Assembly: GCF_002813375.1 (NCBI RefSeq)
Contig: NZ_PHUJ01000003.1
Location: 5,332,001-5,396,000, forward strand
Reading direction: 5' to 3'
Length of the DNA stretch: 64,000 nt
Source of the DNA: Pseudonocardia alni
Lineage (GTDB): Bacteria; Actinomycetota; Actinomycetes; Mycobacteriales; Pseudonocardiaceae
Position 1 is the first letter of the stretch. The number at the start of each line of letters is the position of its first letter. A program made the position numbers and the translations under genes. Positions 40,973-48,864 of this stretch are shown here, one piece after another. Under the pieces are notes generated by a model. The model was not told the origin of the DNA. It was given only the letters and a program-made list of their open reading frames with translations, and did no database searches.

Positions 40973-41641
40973 ATGACGGGTGACGCGAGCATCGGCGTCC
41001 TGCTGGTCGACGACGATGCGCCGATCCGTACCGGTCTGCGCGCGGTGCTCGATGCCGACCCCGGCATCACCGTCCTCGGCGAGAGCGCCGACGGCGCCGA
41101 GGTGCCGGGCCTGGCCGGTCGGCTGGCGCCGGACGTCGTGGTGATGGACGTCCGCATGCCCGCCGTCGACGGCGGCACCGCGGCCCGGGCGCTGCTGCGC
41201 CGCCCCGGCCCGCCCCGGGTGCTGGTGCTCACCACCTTCGGCCACGACCGGCACGTCCTGGACGCGCTGCGCGCCGGGGCCGGTGGCTTCCTGCTGAAGC
41301 GGACCCCGCCGCGCGACGTGGTCCGGGCCGTGCACACGGTCGCCGCGGGGGAGTCGCTGCTGTTCCCGGCGGCGGTGCGCGAGCTCGTGGCCGGGTTCGC
41401 CACCGACGACGGCGACCGGCTCGCCGCCGCCGGGCTGACCGCGCGCGAGGCCGGCGTGCTGCGACTGATGGCGCGCGGGCTGTCCGACGCCGAGATCGCC
41501 GGGGAGCTGGCGCTCGACGTGGGCACGGTGACGACCGACGTCGCCGCGGTGCTGGCCAAGACCGGGTCGCGGGGCCGGACCCAGGCCGTCGTCGCCGCCT
41601 ACTCCTCGGGGTTCGTCGACCCCAGGTTCCCGGTCAGGTAG
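40973..41641 (+). CDS. Orphan NarL/LuxR-type response regulator
   Basis: 222 residues. Receiver with LLVDDDAP, phosphoacceptor Asp59 (VVVMDVRMP), Thr switch (VLTTF) and Lys (FLLKRTPP); C-terminal LuxR-type domain (LTAREAGVLRLMARGLSDAEIA) in which the recognition helix (VTTDVAAVLAKTGSRGRTQAV) departs from the usual VKTHV/L pattern. No kinase gene is adjacent. ATG 40973 is supported by GGGGGGAG. Its 3' end overlaps the convergent TetR gene by 43 bp. Confidence 0.9.
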   Translation: MTGDASIGVLLVDDDAPIRTGLRAVLDADPGITVLGESADGAEVPGLAGRLAPDVVVMDVRMPAVDGGTAARALLRRPGPPRVLVLTTFGHDRHVLDALRAGAGGFLLKRTPPRDVVRAVHTVAAGESLLFPAAVRELVAGFATDDGDRLAAAGLTAREAGVLRLMARGLSDAEIAGELALDVGTVTTDVAAVLAKTGSRGRTQAVVAAYSSGFVDPRFPVR

Positions 41642-42246
41642 CGCTGCACGGTCGGCCCGACCGCGGCGACGACGTCCTCGCGCGGCGCCGAGGCCAGCGG
41701 CTCCAGCCGCACCACGTAGCGCATCATGCCGAGCCCGATCAGCTGGGAGCCGACGAGCGCGCCCCGCTCGTCGGGCCGGTCGGGGGAGTGCGCCCGGGTG
41801 ACCGGGCGCAGGATCGCGCCGCCGACGAACTCACGCAGCATCCGGGCCGCGATGTCGTGACCCGCGACGCTGCGCAGCACCGCCGCCATCGGGGCGCCGC
41901 CGCCGGTGTCCCAGACCGTCAGGAACCCCCGCACGATCCGCTCGCCGACCCGGTCGGCGGGGCCGTCCAGCACCATCCGCCGGATCCGTCCGGGGTCGAC
42001 CGGCAGGTCCAGCGCGGCGAGGAACAGCTTCTCCTTGCCGCCGAACCAGTGGTTCACCATGGCCGGGTCCACCCCGGCCCGCTCGGCGATCCGGCGGACC
42101 GTGGCGCCGTCGAAGCCGCGGTCGGCGAACTCGGCGCGGGCGGCCGCGAGCAGCCCGGCCCGGGTGTCCGCGCCGCCGGACCGGCGGCCACGACGCCGTG
42201 GCGACGCCCCCGGGTCCGGGGGTGCGGTGGCGCTCGGATCGGTCAT
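41599..42246 (-). CDS. TetR family transcriptional regulator
   Basis: 215 residues. N-terminal helix-turn-helix (GLLAAARAEFADRGFDGATVRRIAERAGVDPAMVNHWFGGKEKLF) and a C-terminal ligand domain typical of the TetR_C subfamily in actinobacteria (RSVAGHDIAARMLREFVG). The target is unknown; it is divergent from trpE with 57 bp between starts. ATG 42246 follows GAGGAT (minus strand) by 7 nt. Confidence 0.9.
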   Translation of the reverse strand: MTDPSATAPPDPGASPRRRGRRSGGADTRAGLLAAARAEFADRGFDGATVRRIAERAGVDPAMVNHWFGGKEKLFLAALDLPVDPGRIRRMVLDGPADRVGERIVRGFLTVWDTGGGAPMAAVLRSVAGHDIAARMLREFVGGAILRPVTRAHSPDRPDERGALVGSQLIGLGMMRYVVRLEPLASAPREDVVAAVGPTVQRYLTGNLGSTNPEE

Positions 42247-42303
42247 GCGCCCCATCCTCACCCGCGCGAGGGCGGCCGTCACTGCTCGGGAACAATGAGT
42301 CGC

Positions 42304-43923
42304 ATGACCCAGCGGACCCAGAACGCATCCGGTGGCGCGACGACGACCGGGGCCCCCGCCCCCGCGGCTCCCGCGGCCGCCGCCCTGGGCGCGGTGAGCC
42401 CCACCCGTGAGGAGTTCCGGGAGCTGGCGCGCGCGCACCGGGTCATCCCGGTGACCCGGCGGCTGCTGGCCGACGACGAGACCCCGGTCGGGGTCTACCG
42501 CAAGCTCGCGGGCGGGACCGCGGGCACGTTCCTGCTGGAGTCCGCCGAGAACGGCCGGTCCTGGTCGCGGTGGTCGTTCGTCGGGGCCCGCAGCGCCGCC
42601 GCGCTCACCGCCGTCGACGGCGAGCTGGTCTGGACCGGGGAGGTGCCCGACGGCCTGCCCACCACCGGCGACCCGCTCGACGCGCTGCGCACCGTGGTCA
42701 CCGAGCTGCACTCCGAGCCGCTGCCCGGGCTCCCGCCGCTGACCGGCGGCATGGTCGGCTACCTCGGCTACGACATCGTCCGCCGCGTCGAGCGCATCGC
42801 GGACCCGGACGACCCCGCCGTCGACGACCTGGCGCTGCCCGAGCTGGTCATGCTGCTGGCCACCGACCTGGCCGCGCTCGACCACCACGAGGGCACCGTC
42901 ACCCTGATCGCGAACGCGATCAACTGGGACGCCACCGACGAGCGCGTCGACCAGGCCTACGACGACGCCGTCGCCCGGCTGGACCGGATGACCGGCGAGC
43001 TCGCCGTGCCCGCGCCCAGCTCGGTCGCGGTGTACACCCCGACCCGCCCGGAGTTCCTCCGCCGGCGCACCCCCGAGCAGCACCACGCCGCGATCGAGGA
43101 CGCCAAGGAGCAGATCCGCGCCGGCGAGGCGTTCCAGATCGTGCTCTCGCAGCGCTTCGAGATGGAGTGCGACGCCGACCCGCTCGAGGTCTACCGGATC
43201 CTGCGCACCACGAACCCGAGTCCGTACATGTACCTGCTGCGTCTCGACGACGCGGCGGGCGGGCCGCCGTTCTCCATCGTCGGGTCCAGCCCGGAGGCGC
43301 TGGTCAGCGTGCTCGACGGGCGTGCCACCACGCACCCCATCGCGGGCACCCGCTGGCGCGGCGCGACCGACGAGGAGGACCAGCTCCTGGAGAAGGAGCT
43401 GCGCGGCGACGAGAAGGAGCGCGCCGAACACCTGATGCTCGTCGACCTCGGCCGCAACGACCTCGGCCGGGTGTGCGAGCCCGGCACGGTGACCGTGCGG
43501 AACTTCTTCGAGATCGAGCGCTACAGCCACGTCATGCACCTGGTGTCGACGGTGACCGGGCTGCTGCGCGGCGACCGCACCGCGTTCGACGCCGTCGTCG
43601 CCTGCTTCCCGGCCGGCACCCTGTCCGGGGCGCCGAAGGTGCGGGCCATGCAGGTCATCGACCGGCTGGAGCCGACCCGGCGCGGTCAGTACGGCGGCAT
43701 CGTCGGCTACCTCGACTTCGCGGGCAACGCCGACACCGCGATCGCCATCCGCACCGCGATGATCCGCAACCGGACCGCGTACGTGCAGGCGGGCGGTGGG
43801 ATCGTCGCCGACTCCGACCCGGCCGCGGAGGACATGGAGTGCCTGAACAAGGCCCGGGCGGTGCTCTCGGCCGTCGCCGCGGCCGGGTCCATGTCACCCC
43901 CGCCGGTCCCGGGCAGCGCGTGA
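42304..43923 (+). CDS. trpE: Anthranilate synthase component I (TrpE)
   Basis: About 539 residues; first committed step of tryptophan synthesis. Feedback-site element FLLESAENGRSWSRWSFVG, chorismate-domain motifs PSPYMYLLRL, GSSPEALV, PIAGTRWRG, LVDLGRNDLGRV, FPAGTLSGAPKVRAM and YVQAGGGIVADSDP. AACAAT (42291-42296) ends 7 nt before ATG 42304, giving a leaderless start; ATG 42295 is the alternative but falls inside the hexamer. No leader peptide or attenuator is seen. The glutaminase partner TrpG is not in the window. Confidence 0.97.
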   Translation: MTQRTQNASGGATTTGAPAPAAPAAAALGAVSPTREEFRELARAHRVIPVTRRLLADDETPVGVYRKLAGGTAGTFLLESAENGRSWSRWSFVGARSAAALTAVDGELVWTGEVPDGLPTTGDPLDALRTVVTELHSEPLPGLPPLTGGMVGYLGYDIVRRVERIADPDDPAVDDLALPELVMLLATDLAALDHHEGTVTLIANAINWDATDERVDQAYDDAVARLDRMTGELAVPAPSSVAVYTPTRPEFLRRRTPEQHHAAIEDAKEQIRAGEAFQIVLSQRFEMECDADPLEVYRILRTTNPSPYMYLLRLDDAAGGPPFSIVGSSPEALVSVLDGRATTHPIAGTRWRGATDEEDQLLEKELRGDEKERAEHLMLVDLGRNDLGRVCEPGTVTVRNFFEIERYSHVMHLVSTVTGLLRGDRTAFDAVVACFPAGTLSGAPKVRAMQVIDRLEPTRRGQYGGIVGYLDFAGNADTAIAIRTAMIRNRTAYVQAGGGIVADSDPAAEDMECLNKARAVLSAVAAAGSMSPPPVPGSA

Positions 43924-44570
43924 CGGCGCCCGGCGACGACGGCGCCGCCGCGCCCACGGCGGGCCGCACCGACCGGCGGGCACTCGGCCTGACCGTGCTC
44001 GGCCTGCTGCTCGGCGCCGGTGCGCTGTGGGGTGCCGGTGCGGCCGAGTGGTTCGTGCTGGAGGTGCCCACCGCGACCCGCGGCACCGTCGAGCTCGGCG
44101 CCACCGGCGCGCAGCTGCAGCCCGCCGTCACCGCGGTCGCGGCGCTGCTGGTGGCGGCCGTCGCCGCGCTGGTCGCGCTGTCCGGGATCGCCCGCCGCGT
44201 GCTGGGCGTGCTGGTCGGGCTCGCCGGGGCGGCCGCGGTGGTGCTGACCCTGCGGCTGGTCGCCGTGCCGCCGTCGGCGGTGGAGCTGGCCTCGGCCCGT
44301 TCCGGGCTGACCGCACCGAACGCCCCCGCGGGCTCCGGTGCGGTCTCGGCGACGCCGTGGCCCTGGCTGGCCGTCGCCGGCGGGGTCGTCGCGCTCGCCG
44401 CGGCGGTGCTGCTGGTGGTCCGCGAGCCGCGGCTGCCGCGGCTCGGCGCCCGGTACGCCGCACCGGGGACGCAGGCGGCCACGACACCGGCCGACCCCGA
44501 CCGGGCGGCCTGGGAACGGCTCGACGCCGGCGGCGACCCGACCGTCGGCCCGCGTGAGGGGGAGAACTAG
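43920..44570 (+). CDS. Trp biosynthesis-associated membrane protein
   Basis: 216 residues with four membrane helices (about 22-42, 66-88, 92-112, 143-165), the usual small protein between trpE and trpC in actinobacteria (Trp_oprn_chp family). AAEWF after helix 1 is conserved. Its role is not established; linkage to tryptophan synthesis is by constant gene position. GTG overlaps the trpE stop. Confidence 0.88.
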   Translation: MTAPGDDGAAAPTAGRTDRRALGLTVLGLLLGAGALWGAGAAEWFVLEVPTATRGTVELGATGAQLQPAVTAVAALLVAAVAALVALSGIARRVLGVLVGLAGAAAVVLTLRLVAVPPSAVELASARSGLTAPNAPAGSGAVSATPWPWLAVAGGVVALAAAVLLVVREPRLPRLGARYAAPGTQAATTPADPDRAAWERLDAGGDPTVGPREGEN

Positions 44571-44601
44571 CATGACCTCGACGTCCGGGCGACGCGCGAG
44601 C

Positions 44602-44611
44602 GGAGGAGGAG
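44602..44611 (+). promoter_or_regulatory. Strong ribosome binding site deciding the trpC start
   Basis: GGAGGAGGAG ends 8 nt before GTG 44620, the best-matching ribosome site near the gene. It is inside the frame that would be read from ATG 44572. Confidence 0.6.
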
Positions 44612-44619
44612 TCGGCCCT

Positions 44620-45489
44620 GTGAGCACTACGGGCACTGCCGGTACTGCCGGACACCCGAACGGGACACCGGGTCGCGTACCCAGCGTCCTCGAGTCCATC
44701 GTGGACGGAGTCCGGGAGGACCTCGCCGAGCGCGAGAGCGTCGTCGACCTCGCCGAGATCAAACGGCGGGCCGCGGCCGCGCCGCCGCCGCGGGACGCGA
44801 TGGCGGCCCTGCGCGAGCCGGGTGTCGGCGTCATCGCCGAGGTGAAGCGGGCCAGCCCGTCGAAGGGGTCGCTCGCCGACATCCCCGACCCGGCCGACCT
44901 CGCCGAGGCCTACTCCGCCAACGGCGCGCGGGTGATCAGCGTGCTCACCGAGCAGCGCCGCTTCGGCGGCTCGCTGGCCGACTTCGACGCCGTCCGCGCC
45001 CGGGTCGACACCCCGCTGCTGCGCAAGGACTTCGTCGTCACGCCGTACCAGGTGCACGAGGCCCGTGCGCACGGCGCGGACGTCGTACTGCTGATCGTCG
45101 CCGCGCTGGAGCAGCCGGTGCTCGCCTCGTTGCTCGACCGCGTCGAGTCGCTCGGGATGACCCCGCTGGTCGAGGTGCACACCGAGGAGGAGTGCGACCG
45201 CGCCCTGGAGGCCGGCGCCACCCTGATCGGGGTGAACGCCCGCAACCTGCACACCCTCGAGGTGAACCGGTCGGTCTTCGGTGAGATCGCCCCCGGGCTG
45301 CCGTCGCACGTGCTCAAGGTCGCCGAGTCCGGCGTCCGTGGCCCCGGTGACCTGCTCACCTACGCGGGCTGGGGAGCCGACGCGGTGCTGGTGGGCGAGG
45401 GCCTGGTGACCAGCGGTGACCCGTCGGCCGCGGTGCGCGGGCTGGTCGCGGCCGGGTTCCACCCGTCCTGCAGCCGCAACGGCGGCTGA
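44620..45489 (+). CDS. trpC: Indole-3-glycerol phosphate synthase (TrpC)
   Basis: About 289 residues from GTG 44620, chosen because a strong Shine-Dalgarno (GGAGGAGGAG, 44602-44611) lies 8 nt upstream; ATG 44572 in frame would add 16 residues. The enzyme proper starts at VLESIVDGVREDLAERE. Active-site motifs: GVIAEVKRASPSKG, VLTEQRRFGGS, LLRKDFVV, LVEVHTEEE, IGVNARNL and VAESGVRGPGD. Only 3 bp separate its stop from lgt; the trpB and trpA genes that normally lie between are missing. Confidence 0.96.
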   Translation: MSTTGTAGTAGHPNGTPGRVPSVLESIVDGVREDLAERESVVDLAEIKRRAAAAPPPRDAMAALREPGVGVIAEVKRASPSKGSLADIPDPADLAEAYSANGARVISVLTEQRRFGGSLADFDAVRARVDTPLLRKDFVVTPYQVHEARAHGADVVLLIVAALEQPVLASLLDRVESLGMTPLVEVHTEEECDRALEAGATLIGVNARNLHTLEVNRSVFGEIAPGLPSHVLKVAESGVRGPGDLLTYAGWGADAVLVGEGLVTSGDPSAAVRGLVAAGFHPSCSRNGG

Positions 45490-45492
45490 GCC

Positions 45493-46437
45493 GTGCTCGT
45501 CACGCTCGCCACCGTCCTGCCCGCCGCGCTCCCGGCCTCGATCCCCAGCCCGGACCGCGGTGTCTGGCACCTCGGCCCGGTCCCGATCCGGGCGTACGCG
45601 CTGTGCATCATCGCCGGCATCGCGGTCGCCCTGTGGTGGGGCGAGCGTCGGCTGCAGGCGCGCGGCGGGCGGGCCGGGACGGTGCTCGACGTCGCGGTGT
45701 GGGCGGTGCCGTTCGGCCTGCTCGGCGGGCGGCTCTACCACGTCGCCACCGACTGGCGGACCTACTTCGGCCCCGGCGGCAACCCGTGGGGTGCGCTGGA
45801 GATCTGGAACGGCGGGCTCGGGATCTGGGGCGCCATCGCGCTCGGCGGGGTCGGGGCCTGGATCGGCTGCCGCCGCCACGGCGTCCCGCTGCCGCTGTTC
45901 GCCGACGCGGTCGCGCCCGGCATCATCGTCGCCCAGGCGATCGGGCGGCTCGGGAACTGGTTCAACCAGGAGCTCTACGGCGGCCCGACCACGCTGCCCT
46001 GGGGCCTGGAGATCTACCGTCGGGTCGACCCCGCGACCGGGCTGGACGACCCGCTCGGCGGCGTCGCGCTCGACCCCACGCCGATCGCGGTCGTGCACCC
46101 CACCTTCCTCTACGAGCTGCTGTGGAACCTCGTCGTCGCCGCGCTGATCGTGCTGGCCGACCGCCGGTTCCGGCTCGGCCACGGCAAGGTGTTCGCGCTC
46201 TACGTCGCGGGCTACACCCTCGGCCGGTTCTTCATCGAGCTCATGCGCACGGATCCGGCGACCCGCGTGTTCGGCGACGTCCGGATCAACGTCGTCGTCT
46301 CGGCCGTCGTGTTCGTCGGGGCGGTGCTCTACGTCGCGTTCGCCCGGCGCGGCCGCGAGGAGTTCGTCGCGCCCGAGCCGGAGGACACCACCGCTCCCGG
46401 GGAGCAGGGCACGCCCCAGGAGCGCGAGGACGCGTGA
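45493..46437 (+). CDS. lgt: Prolipoprotein diacylglyceryl transferase (Lgt)
   Basis: 314 residues with about seven membrane helices. Transfers diacylglycerol from phosphatidylglycerol to the lipobox cysteine of prolipoproteins. Signature GRLGNWFNQELYGGPT is present, as are GGLYHV-like GGRLYHVATDW, GGLGIWGA, and HPTFLYELLWN. The C-terminal tail is acidic and shorter than in many actinobacteria. GTG 45493 lies 3 bp after trpC. A lipoprotein substrate (M28 peptidase) is encoded two genes downstream. Confidence 0.96.
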   Translation: MLVTLATVLPAALPASIPSPDRGVWHLGPVPIRAYALCIIAGIAVALWWGERRLQARGGRAGTVLDVAVWAVPFGLLGGRLYHVATDWRTYFGPGGNPWGALEIWNGGLGIWGAIALGGVGAWIGCRRHGVPLPLFADAVAPGIIVAQAIGRLGNWFNQELYGGPTTLPWGLEIYRRVDPATGLDDPLGGVALDPTPIAVVHPTFLYELLWNLVVAALIVLADRRFRLGHGKVFALYVAGYTLGRFFIELMRTDPATRVFGDVRINVVVSAVVFVGAVLYVAFARRGREEFVAPEPEDTTAPGEQGTPQEREDA

Positions 46438-47072
46438 GCGCGTTCGCGGGCTTCGGCGACGGCGCCGTCGAGTTCTACGACGGCCTGCTCGCCGACAACT
46501 CCCGGGCGTACTGGACCGACCAGCGCGAGGTCTACGAGAGCGACGTCCGCGGCCCGATGACGGCGCTGCTCGCCGACCTCGAACCGGAGTTCGGGGCGGG
46601 CAAGGTGTTCCGGCCCTACCGCGACGTGCGCTTCGCCGCGGACAAGACGCCGTACAAGACCCACTGCGGCGGCTTCGCCGAGCCGTTCTACGTCGAGGTG
46701 TCCGCGGACGGGATGCTCGCCGCGGGCGGCTACTACCACATGGCGCCCGACCAGCTGACCCGCTACCGCGAGAGCGTCGACGACCAGCGCCGCGGCGAGG
46801 ACCTGCGGGCCCGGCTCGACACCGCCCGCGCCGCCGGGTTCACCGTCGACGGCGCGACGCTCAAGACCCGCCCGCGCGGCACCGACCCCGGCCATCCGCG
46901 GCTGGACCTGCTGCGGCACAAGGGGCTCTACGTGTCGCGGAACTGGCCGCCGGACGACGTGCTGCACGGCCCGCGGGCCCGGGACCGGGTCCGCACGGTC
47001 TGGCGGGCCTCCCGCCCGGTCACCGAGTGGCTCGACGACCACGTCGGTCCCAGCGAGCTCCCGCGCCGCTGA
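46434..47072 (+). CDS. DUF2461 family protein
   Basis: 212 residues of the conserved DUF2461 family: AVEFYDGLLADNSRAYW near the start, VFRPYRDVRFAADKTPYKTH and FYVEVSADGMLAAGGYY. Soluble; function unknown. GTG overlaps the lgt stop, so it is co-translated. Confidence 0.85.
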   Translation: MSAFAGFGDGAVEFYDGLLADNSRAYWTDQREVYESDVRGPMTALLADLEPEFGAGKVFRPYRDVRFAADKTPYKTHCGGFAEPFYVEVSADGMLAAGGYYHMAPDQLTRYRESVDDQRRGEDLRARLDTARAAGFTVDGATLKTRPRGTDPGHPRLDLLRHKGLYVSRNWPPDDVLHGPRARDRVRTVWRASRPVTEWLDDHVGPSELPRR

Positions 47073-47084
47073 CCCGCCGCGGCC

Positions 47085-47180
47085 GCGCCGTCTCCGCGCC
47101 GTGCCGCCGCCGCGCTGTCGCCGTGCCGTGCCGCGCCGTGCCGCCGCCGTACCGCTGCCGCGCTGTCGCCGGGCCGAGTC
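47085..47180. repeat. Degenerate CCG/CGT-rich short repeats
   Basis: GCGCCGTGCCGCCGCCG occurs at 47096-47112 and again at 47133-47149, and GCCGCGCTGTCGCCG twice in the same region, within a run of GCC/GTG triplet-like units. The rest of the 252-bp gap between the DUF2461 and M28 genes shows nothing beyond a GGGGGAG ribosome site before 47325. Confidence 0.6.
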
Positions 47181-47324
47181 ACCGTGCCGCGCCGACGGCC
47201 CGGGCGGCGCCGGACGGGTTTCCGTGACACGGTCGACAACCTGCGCGGTGATCCGGACGACGACCGGGGTACGAACACCGCGGACGGGCCGACGCGGTCC
47301 GGGGCGACGCACGGGGGAGTGGGC

Positions 47325-48356
47325 ATGGGAGTGCAGGGGCGGACGCGGGGCCGGCGCACCCGTGACGGGCTGCTGGCACTGGTGACGGCGGCGTTCGTCG
47401 TCGCCGGGTGCACCGCGGCCGGGCCCGCCACCGCGCCGCCGCCCGCCGGGGCGCTGTCCCAGCAGGTCACAGGCGCCGCGACCGGCGAGGCCGCGGTGCC
47501 GCACCTGCGGGCCCTGGAACGCATCGCCGACGACAACGGCGGCAACCGCGCCGCCGGGACCCCCGGCTACGACGCGACGGTCGACTACGTCGCCGGCGTG
47601 CTGCGCGACGCCGGCTTCGACGTCACCACCCCCACCTACGACGCCGGGGACGGCCGCGAGCTGCGCAACGTCGTCGCCCGCACCCGCGGCGGCGACCCCG
47701 CCCGGATCGTGCTCGCCGGCGCCCACCTCGACTCCGTGCAGGCAGGCCCCGGCATCAACGACGACGGCAGCGGCATCGCCGGGCTGCTCGCCGCGGCGAC
47801 CGCGCTCGGCCCGCAGCCGGGCGTCGGCGCCACCGTCTCCTTCGGGTTCTGGGGCTCGGAGGAGGACGACCTGCAGGGCTCGACCGGCTACGTGCGGTCC
47901 CTGTCGGAGGAGGAGCGCGAGCACCACCTGCTCTACCTCAACGCCGACATGCTCGGCTCGCCCAACGGCGGCTACTTCGTGCAGGGCGGCCGCGGCGAGG
48001 ACGACGAGGAGCGGGGCCCGTCCGGCTCCGGCGTCGTCGCCTCGGTGCTGGCCGAGGAGCTGGCCGCGGCGGGCGCCCCGCAGCCCGAGACCATCGGCCT
48101 CTACGGCGACGACGACGGCCCCTTCGCCGAGGTCGGCATCCCGGTCGCGGGCGCGGTCACCGGCGACGAGGACACCAAGTCCCGCTCCCAGGCCCAGCTC
48201 TGGGGCGGTGAGGCGGGCCGGGCCTACGACGGCTGCTACCACTCGGCCTGCGACCGGATCGGCAACGTCGACACCGTGAAGCTGGACCGCTACACCCGGG
48301 CGATCGCGGCGACCCTGGCCCGTTTCGCCGACGCCACCCAGCGCCCCGCCGGCTGA
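47325..48356 (+). CDS. M28 family zinc aminopeptidase, predicted lipoprotein
   Basis: 343 residues. Lipoprotein signal: basic N-terminus, hydrophobic segment 16-27, lipobox VVAGC with Cys29. The peptidase domain has the paired-zinc ligands of the family: His-x-Asp in GAHLDS, bridging Asp in GINDDGSG, Glu pair in GSEEDDLQGS, Asp in LNADML, and His in CYHSACD where two cysteines probably form a disulfide. It should release N-terminal amino acids from peptides outside the membrane. ATG 47325 is supported by GGGGGAG. Confidence 0.92.
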   Translation: MGVQGRTRGRRTRDGLLALVTAAFVVAGCTAAGPATAPPPAGALSQQVTGAATGEAAVPHLRALERIADDNGGNRAAGTPGYDATVDYVAGVLRDAGFDVTTPTYDAGDGRELRNVVARTRGGDPARIVLAGAHLDSVQAGPGINDDGSGIAGLLAAATALGPQPGVGATVSFGFWGSEEDDLQGSTGYVRSLSEEEREHHLLYLNADMLGSPNGGYFVQGGRGEDDEERGPSGSGVVASVLAEELAAAGAPQPETIGLYGDDDGPFAEVGIPVAGAVTGDEDTKSRSQAQLWGGEAGRAYDGCYHSACDRIGNVDTVKLDRYTRAIAATLARFADATQRPAG

Positions 48357-48402
48357 GCCGGCCCGACCGGGTCCCACGGGCGGCCGTGGGGGCCGGTCCG
48401 CC

Positions 48403-48753
48403 TCAGAGCCGCGATGACGTCTCGCGGCCCGGCCGGCGGCGCGCCACCAGCACGGCCAGCCCCACCCCGAGCGCCGCCCCGGCGACGTCGACGAGCGCGT
48501 CGAGGACGTCCCCGCTGCGCCCGATCGGCAGCAACGCCTGCGCGACCTCCGACGCCGCGGCGTAGACGACGAGCCCGCCCAGCAGCTGCCACACCCGGAT
48601 CCCGGCGGCCCGCCCGGTCCACGCCAGCAGCGCGAACAGCAGCAGGTGGACGACCTTGTCGGTAACCGGAGGTGCCGTCGGGACCCCGGACGCCGGGGTG
48701 AACAGGACCACCAGGCTCAACAGGACCGACAGGACGAACGGCTGGACACGCAC
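48403..48753 (-). CDS. VanZ-like membrane protein
   Basis: 116 residues with three to four hydrophobic segments and the VanZ-family pattern (TDKVVHLLLFALLAW, ASEVAQALLPIGRSGDVLDALVDVAGAALG). VanZ of enterococci gives low-level teicoplanin resistance, but most homologues are uncharacterised. GTG 48753 follows CAGACT (minus strand) by 6 nt. Convergent with the M28 gene. Confidence 0.85.
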   Translation of the reverse strand: MRVQPFVLSVLLSLVVLFTPASGVPTAPPVTDKVVHLLLFALLAWTGRAAGIRVWQLLGGLVVYAAASEVAQALLPIGRSGDVLDALVDVAGAALGVGLAVLVARRRPGRETSSRL

Positions 48754-48864
48754 GCCCCCAGTCTGCTCCACCGGTGACCGCCGGGATGAACACCGTCGAA
48801 CCGGACGCCGACAGGCCGGGTTCCCGTCGTCCTGATCGTTCCAGACAGCGCTACCCTGATAGCC

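Noticed and set aside
42247..42303. A trp attenuator before trpE
   Set aside because: The 57-bp gap has no Trp-codon mini-ORF and the promoter looks leaderless.
47073..47324. A CRISPR-like array in the CCG-rich repeats
   Set aside because: Repeats are irregular, lack unique spacers of constant size, and look like degenerate triplet runs.
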